Below, piece after piece: positions 1-6,398 of a stretch of 30,861 nucleotides of DNA. Origin of the DNA: a virus; the IMG/VR virus record IMGVR_UViG_3300008114_000091, positions 1 through 30,861 of that record; one strand, written 5' to 3'. Made by a program: the position numbers and the translations under genes. Every line of letters begins with the position of its first letter. The stretch's first letter is position 1. Below the pieces are notes generated by a model. The model saw only the letters and a list, made by a program, of their open reading frames with translations, searched no databases and was not told the origin of the DNA.

Positions 1-25
1 GAGACTCAGAGGGATCAACTAATTA
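1..25. repeat. Left copy of 25-bp terminal direct repeat
   Basis: Positions 1-25 are identical to 30837-30861. The same reading frame of the ATPase gene passes through both copies and continues after position 25, so the repeat is best read as the overlap of a circular or circularly permuted genome rather than a biological terminal repeat. Such a short overlap is typical of assembly closure. Confidence 0.9.
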
Positions 26-108
26 AATTATTCCCTGTTTGGAAAAACGAAATCAGTCGAGTATATAATAACCAGCCAAAAAAGGATCAAGAGGAGAGAA
101 TATTTTGA
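1..108 (+). CDS. 3' end of Sak4/RecA-like ATPase (starts at 29877, crosses the contig join)
   Basis: Reading frame 1 from base 1 is open for 35 codons and stops at TGA 106-108. The first eight codons repeat those at 30837-30860, so this is the C-terminal end of the ATPase that begins at 29877. Joined across the 25-bp overlap the full protein would be 355 residues. This tail is polar and lysine-rich, with no recognisable motif. The stop overlaps the TTG start of the next gene (TTGA, 105-108), suggesting translational coupling. Confidence 0.9.
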   Translation, partial: ETQRDQLIKLFPVWKNEISRVYNNQPKKDQEERIF

Positions 109-470
109 ACACCGAAACTAAAACAAATAGAAATCGTTATTGGAGTATCCCAGAAGAGAAATATGTGTTTGGTGAATTTATGTATGGCAATCATAATTTT
201 ATTAGATGCGAATGGACGGGATTAGTAGATCAAGATCTTAATCCAATTTATGAAGATGATATTATACATGTAGTCGAGACAGATAGAGAAGATTACTATG
301 CTATTGCTAGACATGACTACAAGTCTTACAGAGTATTTGACACCTATCCAGTAAGACAACCTTACTCTTCTCTAGGATTGGCATGGATCACAGCATCTAT
401 AGTCAAGTCAGTAAAAGTAGTAGGAAATATCAGAGAAGAGAAATACAAAAAGTACAGGGATATGATATGA
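105..470 (+). CDS. YopX-family phage protein
   Basis: A 121-residue protein with the YopX layout: an N-terminal 'YVFGEFMYG' segment, a central 'WTGLVDQDLNPIYEDDII' block (matching the family pattern TGLxDxxGxxIYEGDIV) near residues 38-54, and a C-terminal 'VVGNIRE' motif. YopX proteins are common in phage early regions and their biochemical role is not established. The TTG start at 105 is chosen because GAGGAG lies at 91-96 and the codon overlaps the upstream stop as TTGA. The 3' end overlaps the next gene by ATGA, so it belongs to the early rightward operon. Confidence 0.8.
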   Translation: MNTETKTNRNRYWSIPEEKYVFGEFMYGNHNFIRCEWTGLVDQDLNPIYEDDIIHVVETDREDYYAIARHDYKSYRVFDTYPVRQPYSSLGLAWITASIVKSVKVVGNIREEKYKKYRDMI

Positions 471-667
471 AACAATACTATGGTTATGCCTTCGCAGGAT
501 TTAACAAAATTGGTGGAACACTAGGAAGTATCACATCTTGCGAAGTAGTACACATTGAACTCTCGGAGGAAGATGCAAAAAATAGAGCAGTCAGACAAAA
601 AAGTCTGATTGCTACTATCGATAAACTATGGAATGAAAGGAATCTAAATGGAAGAAATTATAAGTAA
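467..667 (+). CDS. Small hypothetical early protein (66 aa)
   Basis: The start at ATG 467 overlaps the upstream stop as ATGA, and AGGGA (about 455-459) serves as ribosome site. An in-frame ATG at 383 would overlap the YopX gene by almost 90 bases and is unlikely. The product begins MKQYYGYAFAGFNK and has a polar C-terminal helix rich in charged residues. I recognise no family. Its tight placement in the coupled early gene string makes it a real but unknown gene. Confidence 0.65.
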   Translation: MKQYYGYAFAGFNKIGGTLGSITSCEVVHIELSEEDAKNRAVRQKSLIATIDKLWNERNLNGRNYK

Positions 668-1013
668 ATTCGTAGATCTCAAACCGACTCACAGATATTA
701 CTGTGACAATTGCCAGGACACGGGTAAGATTGAAACTTTGGTCTACACTGGTAAAGATATTGGCTATCTTACTCATGGACAAGTGATTGTATCATATGAT
801 AGATTTGCTCGCATCTGTTGGAACTATCACAGATCATTGTATCCAAGTTTACCAGAGTATAACAAGTTTTTAATGTCTAATAAAGAAGCTATTGAAACGT
901 ATTGCAAGTCGGCAGAGAAATACAATCCATCGGCACACTATGACATACAAAGCCTTGATCCATGTAAATGTAGTCGGGGAAATTGGACAAAGGAGAAACG
1001 CAAATATGATTGA
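648..1013 (+). CDS. Hypothetical protein with Cys pairs, possibly zinc-binding
   Basis: A 121-residue protein with CxxC at residues 19-22 (CDNC) and a late CxC (CKC) near residue 106, plus further Cys and His between them, a pattern that could hold zinc. No family is recognised. The ATG at 648 has a GAAAGG-type ribosome site just upstream and overlaps the previous gene by 20 bases. The 3' end overlaps the next small gene by 8 bases. Probably an early accessory protein; the zinc idea is an inference from residue spacing only. Confidence 0.65.
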   Translation: MEEIISKFVDLKPTHRYYCDNCQDTGKIETLVYTGKDIGYLTHGQVIVSYDRFARICWNYHRSLYPSLPEYNKFLMSNKEAIETYCKSAEKYNPSAHYDIQSLDPCKCSRGNWTKEKRKYD

Positions 1014-1152
1014 TTTGAAATTCAAACTATTCGATTGGATCATCTGGATTAAGCCAGTAGATAGATTGCTATTTAGCGAACGACATGAGATTTCTTGCAA
1101 GGTCTATGTTTTTTGGAACATGGCTATTGTGATTAGAAGAGTTATAAGATGA
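1006..1152 (+). CDS. Small hypothetical protein (48 aa)
   Basis: ATG 1006 is preceded by AGGAG at 991-995 and the frame is open to TGA 1150-1152, overlapping the next gene as ATGA. A longer reading from 892 exists but lies almost wholly inside the upstream gene. The peptide is rich in aromatic and basic residues and carries a WIIWIK stretch near its start, so it might touch the membrane. No family is recognised. Confidence 0.55.
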   Translation: MIDLKFKLFDWIIWIKPVDRLLFSERHEISCKVYVFWNMAIVIRRVIR

Positions 1153-1364
1153 GCATATCACAGATAGAAAGTGAATTAATAACTTTGATCACAGTCGAGG
1201 CATACCTAGAGCGATCCTTGAAAAGTATACTGAGCAAAAAAGAAAAGGATCAGCTAAAACAAACTAGACGATCACTCAATGAGACAAGGAAAACTTTACT
1301 TGAATTGTTGGAGATCTATAAATCAGAAGAGCAAAATAAAGCTTTACAAAATAACACGACATAA
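1149..1364 (+). CDS. Coiled-coil small protein (71 aa)
   Basis: A short, highly charged, Leu-rich protein predicted to be almost entirely helical. Leu and Ile recur at heptad-like spacing through residues 8-58, so a coiled-coil dimer is likely. Its start overlaps the preceding stop (ATGA at 1149-1152). It is the last gene before the structured leader at 1379-1475, so it ends the first early gene group. Function unknown. Confidence 0.65.
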   Translation: MSISQIESELITLITVEAYLERSLKSILSKKEKDQLKQTRRSLNETRKTLLELLEIYKSEEQNKALQNNTT

Positions 1365-1378
1365 CAAACTAGCACTAA

Positions 1379-1475
1379 GCCCGATGCGCCCACATCGGGT
1401 AGATCTTTGGGCGAAGATCACATAGGCAACCTTCCTCATAATATCTACCCCATCGGGACTCAATTTAAGGAGTCC
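1379..1475 (+). ncRNA. Structured leader with kissing loops and hidden ribosome site, possibly C4-like antisense RNA
   Basis: Four elements are visible. Hairpin 1 pairs CCCGATG (1380-1386) with CATCGGG (1393-1399), loop CGCCCA. Hairpin 2 pairs GATCTT (1402-1407) with AAGATC (1414-1419), loop TGGGCG. The two six-base loops are exact reverse complements. Hairpin 3 pairs GGACTC (1456-1461) with GAGTCC (1470-1475) and buries the ribosome site AAGGAG (1467-1472) of the Rha-like gene at 1481. The contiguous stretch 1443-1457 can instead pair with 1397-1404 (8 bp) and 1380-1386 (7 bp), competing with hairpins 1 and 3. That is either a cis-acting switch or a C4-type antisense/target arrangement, as known before phage P1 antirepressor genes. 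Identity as C4 is an inference. Confidence 0.6.
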
Positions 1476-1480
1476 ATGCA

Positions 1481-2221
1481 ATGGAACATTTACAACTAAC
1501 AATAACCAACGGTCAACAAACAATTAGCTCTCTACAATTAGTAGAGTATATCAACCAACACAGACGAGAAGAAGCCGACAATGGTGGAAAAAATTATATA
1601 GAGCTACTTCATAAAAATGTTTTAGCTAAAATAATCGAAGTTTTAGGCGAAAATACAGCGGCTAAATTTTTAGCCACTGATAATTACACAGGAAATAACG
1701 GTGCAAAGCTAGAAAGAAAGATTTATAACTTGCCAGAAAGAGAAGCTTGTCTAATGGCTATGTCTTATTCTTATTCTTTGCAAGCTAAAGTTTATGATGC
1801 TTTTCAGACTGCTAAGGTTAAATTAGCTCAAGTATCTAATCTAGATGCTAGACTTGATAGACTTATAGAATTAATGATCCAAAGTAATTCTAATTTAACT
1901 GCATTAGTCAATAACTTAGCAATCAAGCATGAACCAAAAACCGAAACACCTAAATACTTTCAACCTTCATTCTCAGACAATTCCAACGAAGACATTCATC
2001 TTTACCATAGGATTACTATCTATGGAAAGAAGTTCAGACCAGATCTGGATCAATCTCAGATTAGAGACAGAGCGAAAGAAATAGGGATGATGGCAAGTAG
2101 ACTTTCTAAAGAGAGAAATATCCAGATCATCAAGGAAGACAATTTGGATGGAAGATTTCAGAATAAGATTTCTTACTATCATCAAAATGTATTGAAAGAA
2201 GTATTTGATTTAATATTTTAG
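1481..2221 (+). CDS. Rha-type phage regulatory protein / antirepressor-like
   Basis: A 246-residue protein. The N-terminal third resembles the Rha (pRha) regulatory domain: 'ISSLQLVEYINQHR' start, then 'NYIELLHKNVLAKIIEVLG', and a later 'KIYNLPEREACLMAMSYSYS' block equivalent to the family's 'YxLxxxxxxxLxxS' region (about residues 20-110). A linker with 'NLDARLDRLIELM' precedes a C-terminal basic domain (about 170-246), as in phage antirepressors. Rha-like proteins modulate lysis-lysogeny or early control. The gene follows the strongly folded leader at 1379-1475, whose last hairpin buries its ribosome site, so translation is probably controlled. A second hairpin follows the stop codon. Confidence 0.7.
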   Translation: MEHLQLTITNGQQTISSLQLVEYINQHRREEADNGGKNYIELLHKNVLAKIIEVLGENTAAKFLATDNYTGNNGAKLERKIYNLPEREACLMAMSYSYSLQAKVYDAFQTAKVKLAQVSNLDARLDRLIELMIQSNSNLTALVNNLAIKHEPKTETPKYFQPSFSDNSNEDIHLYHRITIYGKKFRPDLDQSQIRDRAKEIGMMASRLSKERNIQIIKEDNLDGRFQNKISYYHQNVLKEVFDLIF

Positions 2222-2228
2222 AACAAAA

Positions 2229-2253
2229 CCGAGTAGGTACAGAGCCTACTCGG
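2229..2253. promoter_or_regulatory. Strong hairpin between Rha-like gene and replication gene
   Basis: CCGAGTAGG (2229-2237) and CCTACTCGG (2245-2253) form a perfect 9-bp stem with loop TACAGAG. The plus strand has AAAA rather than a T-run after the stem, so it is not a typical rightward intrinsic terminator. Read on the minus strand it is followed by TTTT. The 8-mer GAACAAAA flanks it on both sides (2221-2228 and 2261-2268). It may be an RNA-processing or mRNA-stabilising stem, or a leftward terminator. Confidence 0.55.
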
Positions 2254-2277
2254 AAAACTTGAACAAAAGGATAAGAC

Positions 2278-3600
2278 ATGAATAACACACCAATTGAAAA
2301 GAGCAAGCAAAAAAACGGAGAGTTTATACCAAACTTTACCCAGTATCCGAACGAGATCCTTGACAACTGGATGCCACATTTATCAGGAAACCAAACCAAG
2401 ATTATCAATGTGTTTGTCCGTCAGATTTATGGCTATCATAAAGACTACGATAGGATCTCTATCAGACAGATCTCTCAGAAGACGGGAATATCTATATCTA
2501 AAGTCTTTAAAGATGTGAAAAGTTTGATCTCAATTGGATGCATTAAGATACTCAAAAAAGGAGATAAAAACAATTCTCACCTTTATCAAATCCTAAATAT
2601 TACTGAAGAGTTACCCCAGAGGGAACACTCTAGAAGAAATAAAGGTGTTACCCCAGAGGGAACAGGGTGTTACCCTATAGGTAACTCAGGTGTTACCCCA
2701 GAGGTAACTGAAGAGTTACCCCAGAGGGAACAACAAAAGAAAGAAATAAAAGAAATAAAATGTGAAATAAAGGAAACGATTTCAAATCACAGAGAACAGA
2801 GAACAGATTTAGCTCACACATACATGATGGAGCCTTATTCAGTTGAGAAGCTACTGGACAAATCCTACAACTTCCTACAATACGCAGGATTTGGATTTAC
2901 CAAGAACCCTAGGCATATCCTAGATAGGATCTACAAAATGCTTCCAGCCGATTATCAGGTAAAGGAGGATGCCAAAGATCCCGAGATCATTAAACAAGCT
3001 ATAGAGAAGTTTGAGAGTGGTTCTGGAGGGGATAGGGACGCCATCTCAAAGAAGTTATTTCAGGGAGTGGAAGCAATGGCTAAATTGTACATGATCAAAA
3101 AATACGGAGAGGAATTTAGGGATGTTCTCTATCCTAAGATCTTAAACGATAACTTGATCCTTTACCTGAATTGCAACCCTACGTTAAAGTACTGTTTGCA
3201 GGGATTCTCGAACGATATAGATGGAGTCTACTCAGAGATCATTCGAATTATCAAAAAAAGACAGGAACAAGAAGAGAGAGACAGGATCAAGGAAGAGCAA
3301 AGATACCTTGAAAGGGAGAGGATCAAAGCAGAAGCACAGTCCAGACCACACTACTCAGATGAGGACATTCATGCAATGGGATTGAGGACGGTTCCAGAAC
3401 TCTTACAGGCTATGCAGGACAAAGGAAGTAATATTGATGCACTCGACAAAAAATATCAAGCTACAGACCAGACGATAACCGATATAGAGAGGGAGAGATT
3501 AGGAGAGCTATTGAGGATTAAGATGACCAATGGGAATTTGGATTTGTCAGAGGAGAATGAATATTTGGTATTGAATAGGAAGATGAAGGGCAATGGATAA
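2278..3600 (+). CDS. Replication initiator, lambda-O-like
   Basis: A 440-residue protein. Residues about 15-105 match the phage replication protein O N-terminal domain: 'YPNEILDNWM..LSGNQTKIINVFVRQIYGYHKDYDRISIRQIS..TGIS', a winged-helix DNA-binding fold. Residues about 111-152 are encoded by five DNA iterons, giving repeated peptides TEELPQRE and GVTPE. A Lys/Glu-rich linker and a long helical C-terminal part follow, with a charged coiled coil near 320-350. By analogy with lambda O, the protein would bind the iterons inside its own gene and recruit host helicase. No DnaC/P-like loader is evident nearby. ATG 2278 has AAAGGA upstream. The 3' end overlaps the endonuclease gene by 8 bases. Confidence 0.8.
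   Translation: MNNTPIEKSKQKNGEFIPNFTQYPNEILDNWMPHLSGNQTKIINVFVRQIYGYHKDYDRISIRQISQKTGISISKVFKDVKSLISIGCIKILKKGDKNNSHLYQILNITEELPQREHSRRNKGVTPEGTGCYPIGNSGVTPEVTEELPQREQQKKEIKEIKCEIKETISNHREQRTDLAHTYMMEPYSVEKLLDKSYNFLQYAGFGFTKNPRHILDRIYKMLPADYQVKEDAKDPEIIKQAIEKFESGSGGDRDAISKKLFQGVEAMAKLYMIKKYGEEFRDVLYPKILNDNLILYLNCNPTLKYCLQGFSNDIDGVYSEIIRIIKKRQEQEERDRIKEEQRYLERERIKAEAQSRPHYSDEDIHAMGLRTVPELLQAMQDKGSNIDALDKKYQATDQTITDIERERLGELLRIKMTNGNLDLSEENEYLVLNRKMKGNG
2610..2731 (+). repeat. Five intragenic iterons: probable origin of replication
   Basis: Five 17-bp imperfect palindromes with arms GTTACC and GGTAAC (or GGGAAC) start at 2610, 2647, 2669, 2692 and 2715. Copies 1, 2 and 5 are GTTACCCCAGAGGGAAC. 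Copies 3 and 4 have perfect 6-bp arms. The last four are spaced 22-23 bases apart, about two helical turns. A 26-base exact direct repeat (2602-2627 and 2707-2732) contains copies 1 and 5. Their position in the middle of an O-type initiator gene mirrors lambda ori. Confidence 0.8.
2732..2776 (+). other. AT-rich unwinding element candidate beside the iterons
   Basis: Directly after iteron 5 the top strand is almost pure purine and very AT-rich, with the 8-mer GAAATAAA repeated at 2743, 2752 and 2764. In lambda an AT-rich purine-strand segment next to the iterons is where the duplex opens. The same layout here suggests a DNA unwinding element. The segment also codes for the Lys/Glu/Ile-rich linker of the initiator, which could explain the composition by itself. 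Confidence 0.55.
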
Positions 3601-4480
3601 TTCAGTCGAACTAATTGGAATCTATGGAGACGATGAACTTATAGCATGTAGTGCATGGACAAGCACATCCAGAGATAAATATTATAAATCAGGGGTATAT
3701 GGAATATTTAATAAATTAAATAATAAGATATATATTGGATCATCAATTAATATTTATAAAAGAATAAATACTCATTTAAGACAATTAAAAAATGGGAATC
3801 ATATTAATGAATATTTATTATCATCATATAATAAATATTCAATTAAATCTTTTTATGTAATAATATTAGAATTTTGCAAAGTAGAAAGTTTATTAGAGAG
3901 AGAAAATTATTATATGATAAAATATAATAGTTATGATAGAAATAAAGGATATAATCAAACTATGTCATCATATTCTCCTATCGGTTATAAACACTCGGAA
4001 TTAAATAAATTAAAAATGAGATATATTAAGCTAGGAAAAAAATTATCAAAAAATCATATAAATAAAATAATTAATTCTAGAAAAGGGTATAAACATTCAG
4101 ATAAAACTAAAGAAAAAATATCAATAGCAAATTCAGGTATAAATAATGGTATGTATGGAAAAATAGAAAATCAAGAGCATAAAACAAATAGAATGAAAAA
4201 TTTTATAAAAGCACCAAAATGGAATATTGGAAAAAATAAATTTAATGATAATAAAATGAAATTAATATCAGAAAAATTAATTGGAAGAAAAGTTTATAAT
4301 TCAATAAAATGTAAACTTACAAATAAATTAACTGGTAAAGTATTTACTGCAAATTCATTAATTGAATTATCAAAAATAAATAATGAAATATCTTTACCTA
4401 CAATAAATAGATTAAAAAATAATCAATGTGGGAATAAGATAAATAATAAATATAAACTAGAGATACTAAATGAAAGCTGA
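3593..4480 (+). CDS. GIY-YIG homing endonuclease fused to a ThyX N-terminal remnant
   Basis: A 295-residue protein. Residues 34-104 carry a GIY-YIG nuclease: GVY at 34-36, YIG at 47-49, Arg57, and the catalytic Glu in 'LLERENYY' (about 104). NUMOD3-like DNA-binding repeats follow ('IGYKHSELNK', 'KGYKHSDKTKEKIS', about 130-190), then a C-terminal NUMOD1/HTH-like segment ('LTGKVFTANSLIELSKIN'). Residues 1-29 are different: 'VELIGIYGDDELIACSAWTS' aligns with the ThyX start encoded downstream at 4470 (ELLNIFGDD). Base composition turns sharply AT-rich at about 3677, the fusion point. The nuclease sits directly before an intact thyX and overlaps it by 11 bases, as expected for a mobile gene targeting thyX. 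Confidence 0.85.
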   Translation: MDNSVELIGIYGDDELIACSAWTSTSRDKYYKSGVYGIFNKLNNKIYIGSSINIYKRINTHLRQLKNGNHINEYLLSSYNKYSIKSFYVIILEFCKVESLLERENYYMIKYNSYDRNKGYNQTMSSYSPIGYKHSELNKLKMRYIKLGKKLSKNHINKIINSRKGYKHSDKTKEKISIANSGINNGMYGKIENQEHKTNRMKNFIKAPKWNIGKNKFNDNKMKLISEKLIGRKVYNSIKCKLTNKLTGKVFTANSLIELSKINNEISLPTINRLKNNQCGNKINNKYKLEILNES

Positions 4481-5141
4481 GTTATTAAATATATTTGGTG
4501 ATGATCTTATGATTGTCAATGCTGCACGTGTTTCTTATGGTAAGACAAAATCAGAATTGGATGAAAAGGATATTAAACTTTTAAAATATTTAAGAAATCA
4601 TAAACATACTTCTCCATTCAGACACCCACAATTACAATTTAGATTGCATGTTCCTATATTTGTAGAAAGACAACTTTTTAAACATCAAGTAGGTTTGAAT
4701 GCAAATTCTATAAGCGGTAGATATGTAGATTTTAGCGACAGTTATTATTATCCAGATAAATGGAGATTGCAAAGTAAAGATTCTAAACAAGGTAGTAGTC
4801 TGGATTTATTCCCAGATAATAGCACTATTGAGTTTAATCAATATTATGAATCTTTTATAGATGATTGCAAAAGATTTTATAAAAATATGATTGAAAATGG
4901 AATAGCAAAAGAAATGGCAAGAATGATTCTTCCACTAAGTTTATATACTACTTTTATATGGACGGGTTCATTACAAGCTTATTTACATTTGTTTGAATTA
5001 AGATTAAAACCAGACGCACAAAAAGAGACAAATGAGATAGCAAGTCAGATGTTAGAACTTGTAAGACAGACTGGAAAATTTAATCATACTTTAAATGCCT
5101 GGGGATACGATAGGATAGTAGACAATGGGGACATGATATGA
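4470..5141 (+). CDS. thyX: Flavin-dependent thymidylate synthase ThyX
   Basis: A 223-residue protein making dTMP from dUMP with FAD, NADPH and methylenetetrahydrofolate. Visible ThyX features are the start 'ELLNIFGDD..IVNAARVSYGK', the 'HTSPFRHPQLQFRLHVPIFVERQ' block (46-68), and the dUMP/FAD signature region 71-85, KHQVGLNANSISGRY. Here the usual RHR is KHQ and there is one extra residue before the Ser. The later 'ARMILPLSLYTTFIWTGS' and 'AQKETNEIA' blocks are also typical. The AT-rich style is shared with the upstream nuclease and ends near 5095. It overlaps the following gene by ATGA. The phage thus supplies its own thymidylate for replication. Confidence 0.9.
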   Translation: MKAELLNIFGDDLMIVNAARVSYGKTKSELDEKDIKLLKYLRNHKHTSPFRHPQLQFRLHVPIFVERQLFKHQVGLNANSISGRYVDFSDSYYYPDKWRLQSKDSKQGSSLDLFPDNSTIEFNQYYESFIDDCKRFYKNMIENGIAKEMARMILPLSLYTTFIWTGSLQAYLHLFELRLKPDAQKETNEIASQMLELVRQTGKFNHTLNAWGYDRIVDNGDMI

Positions 5142-5365
5142 AATGGGGAAAAGATTATTTAACCAAAGCGGAAATCCTAGAAAAATATCAGATTAAGAAA
5201 CACCTTTACCAAACTTTAGTAAATAGCGGAAAATTAATTAGAGTAAATTTAGATCGTAAAACAAATTATCATCCGATAGATAATGTAGAAGAAGTTATGA
5301 AAGAAGTTGAGGAGAGAAAAAAGATGAGAGTAAAGAATTGGAAGAATGGGTATAGGTCATGCTGA
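5138..5365 (+). CDS. Small HTH DNA-binding protein candidate
   Basis: A 75-residue protein starting with an ATGA overlap with thyX. The 'LTKAEILEKYQIKKHLYQTLVNSGKLIRV' segment (about 8-36) looks like a MerR/excisionase-type helix-turn-helix followed by a beta wing ('KTNYHPIDNVEEVMKE'). A basic C-terminal tail follows. It may regulate transcription or act as a recombination accessory factor. The family assignment rests on the HTH pattern only. The 3' end overlaps the next membrane gene by 7 bases. Confidence 0.6.
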   Translation: MKWGKDYLTKAEILEKYQIKKHLYQTLVNSGKLIRVNLDRKTNYHPIDNVEEVMKEVEERKKMRVKNWKNGYRSC

Positions 5366-5526
5366 AGGAAATATTGTTTATGATACTTGCGATTGTTTTT
5401 ACAATGGTATTTGGAATTTATACAATTAAACTAGCAATCAGAAATCATAATGGAACTCATAAGATTGAGAGAACAGTTGAACAGATTGATCCTGATTACG
5501 ATAGGAAATACCCAAAGAGGAATTGA
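5359..5526 (+). CDS. Small single-TM membrane protein (55 aa)
   Basis: ATG 5359 overlaps the upstream gene and the frame runs to TGA 5524-5526. Residues about 5-27 form one hydrophobic helix ('ILFMILAIVFTMVFGIYTI'), followed by a polar tail ending DRKYPKRN. The next gene starts two bases after the stop. No family is recognised. The size, tight spacing and neighbour make a two-gene membrane-protein pair likely. Confidence 0.6.
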   Translation: MLKEILFMILAIVFTMVFGIYTIKLAIRNHNGTHKIERTVEQIDPDYDRKYPKRN

Positions 5527-5527
5527 T

Positions 5528-5701
5528 ATGAAGACTGGATCTATTATTGAGTTGATATTATTTGGAGTTATCTCTTTTGCTTTTGGCTATATATCTGGAA
5601 TGATGCCTATTTTGGATGGTATCACATTTGGGGCTACTTATGGATTGTTATTATTTTTATTTATTTTTCATGACCATAAAAAAAATAATAGACTTAATTA
5701 A
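5528..5701 (+). CDS. Small two-TM membrane protein (57 aa)
   Basis: ATG 5528 is chosen because AGAGGA lies at about 5516-5521; an upstream in-frame ATG at 5450 would sit inside the previous gene. The peptide has two hydrophobic helices, about residues 6-24 and 29-48, separated by a GMMP turn, and a Lys/Asn-rich cytoplasmic tail. Holin-like topology is possible, but it is far from the lysis genes. Function unknown. Confidence 0.6.
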   Translation: MKTGSIIELILFGVISFAFGYISGMMPILDGITFGATYGLLLFLFIFHDHKKNNRLN

Positions 5702-5762
5702 AATGATAAATACTATTATCTTACTAATAAAACAAGGAGATAGAAACTATTTATTATGTCTA

Positions 5763-5788
5763 AATAGGGATGGTTGCTCATCCCTATT
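5763..5788 (+). promoter_or_regulatory. Perfect 10-bp hairpin ahead of an AT-rich gene pair
   Basis: AATAGGGATG (5763-5772) pairs with CATCCCTATT (5779-5788) around loop GTTGCT. No T-run follows, so it is a weak terminator at best. It ends 11 bases before ATG 5800, which lacks a clear ribosome site, and may act in translation or mRNA stability. The surrounding gap 5702-5799 holds only a 31-codon open frame (5703-5798) with no ribosome site. Confidence 0.55.
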
Positions 5789-5799
5789 AATTAAATAAA

Positions 5800-6024
5800 A
5801 TGAAAGAATTATTAAAAATATATCAATATGCAAGAAAAAGATTCTTACAATCAGAATTAAATAAATTAACTGATATTGAAAAAGACAGAGAAATATGTTA
5901 TATGATAGCATTTATTACAATAGAAGGAAAGTCAAGAAATTATACAATATTTAAGGATGCTATCGTACAGGCACAAAAAGATAATGAAATTATAAAAGCA
6001 ATGAAGGATGAAATCAATGAATAA
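5800..6024 (+). CDS. Hypothetical helical protein (74 aa)
   Basis: A Lys/Glu/Ile-rich, mostly helical protein without a recognised family. It is much more AT-rich than the terminase and structural genes, and shares that style with its downstream neighbour, with which it overlaps by 8 bases. The start has no obvious Shine-Dalgarno sequence and follows the hairpin at 5763-5788. Probably a recently acquired accessory (moron-like) gene. Confidence 0.55.
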   Translation: MKELLKIYQYARKRFLQSELNKLTDIEKDREICYMIAFITIEGKSRNYTIFKDAIVQAQKDNEIIKAMKDEINE

Positions 6025-6238
6025 AGATTTAAAAAAAGCAATAGAATTATATAGTCAAGCTAGAGATATATTAGATAATATTTTAGATCAGAAATTTATT
6101 CAAAATAATATGTACTACTACCAAAAAAAAGGCATAGGAAGCAATACGCTTCAAAAGTTAAAAAACCAAAGAGAGCATATGCAGATTACTACTTTGATAA
6201 ATATTATTGAAAAAATGGATAAAATAGAAAATGAATAA
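6017..6238 (+). CDS. Hypothetical helical protein (73 aa)
   Basis: ATG 6017 is preferred over ATG 6008 because AAGGA (6004-6008) is then correctly spaced. The product begins MNKDLKKAIELYSQARDIL, an amphipathic helix resembling a TPR-like half repeat, followed by Gln/Asn-rich helices. No family recognised. It overlaps both neighbours by 8 bases and shares their AT-rich composition. Confidence 0.55.
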   Translation: MNKDLKKAIELYSQARDILDNILDQKFIQNNMYYYQKKGIGSNTLQKLKNQREHMQITTLINIIEKMDKIENE

Positions 6239-6398
6239 TCAAAATAAAACAAGTTATAAATTTAATCCTGAATTCCAGTCAGCACTATTTGACTTCATGG
6301 GAACCGTAGATAATGTCTATGAATCGTTAGATTTAAAATTGTCAGACAGAGAGAAAACCAAACTAGAAGAGATCCGGAATAGAAATGCCAAGCAATAA
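6231..6398 (+). CDS. Small hypothetical protein (55 aa)
   Basis: An open frame from ATG 6231 to TAA 6396-6398, overlapping the upstream gene by 8 bases and the nuclease gene by 14. The product is polar, with a central 'FQSALFDFMGTVDNVYESLDL' style helix and a charged C-terminus. No family is recognised. The codon style changes within the gene from AT-rich to the resident style near 6270, so the mosaic boundary may lie here. Confidence 0.55.
   Translation: MNNQNKTSYKFNPEFQSALFDFMGTVDNVYESLDLKLSDREKTKLEEIRNRNAKQ

Noticed and set aside
1379-1475. Known metabolite riboswitch classes (purine type because of the kissing loops)
   Set aside because: No enclosing P1 stem or conserved purine core is visible, and the linker between the hairpins is only two bases.
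2229-2253. Hairpin as an ordinary rightward terminator
   Set aside because: There is no T-run after the stem on the plus strand, and the essential replication gene follows closely. Kept only as a regulatory hairpin.
3593-4480. Group I intron in thyX as an explanation of the nuclease insertion
   Set aside because: The downstream thyX has its own complete N-terminus and start, so splicing would duplicate the start. The nuclease frame also fills the space with almost no room for an intron core.
5703-5798. 31-codon open frame
   Set aside because: No ribosome site and it runs through the hairpin at 5763-5788; most likely non-coding.
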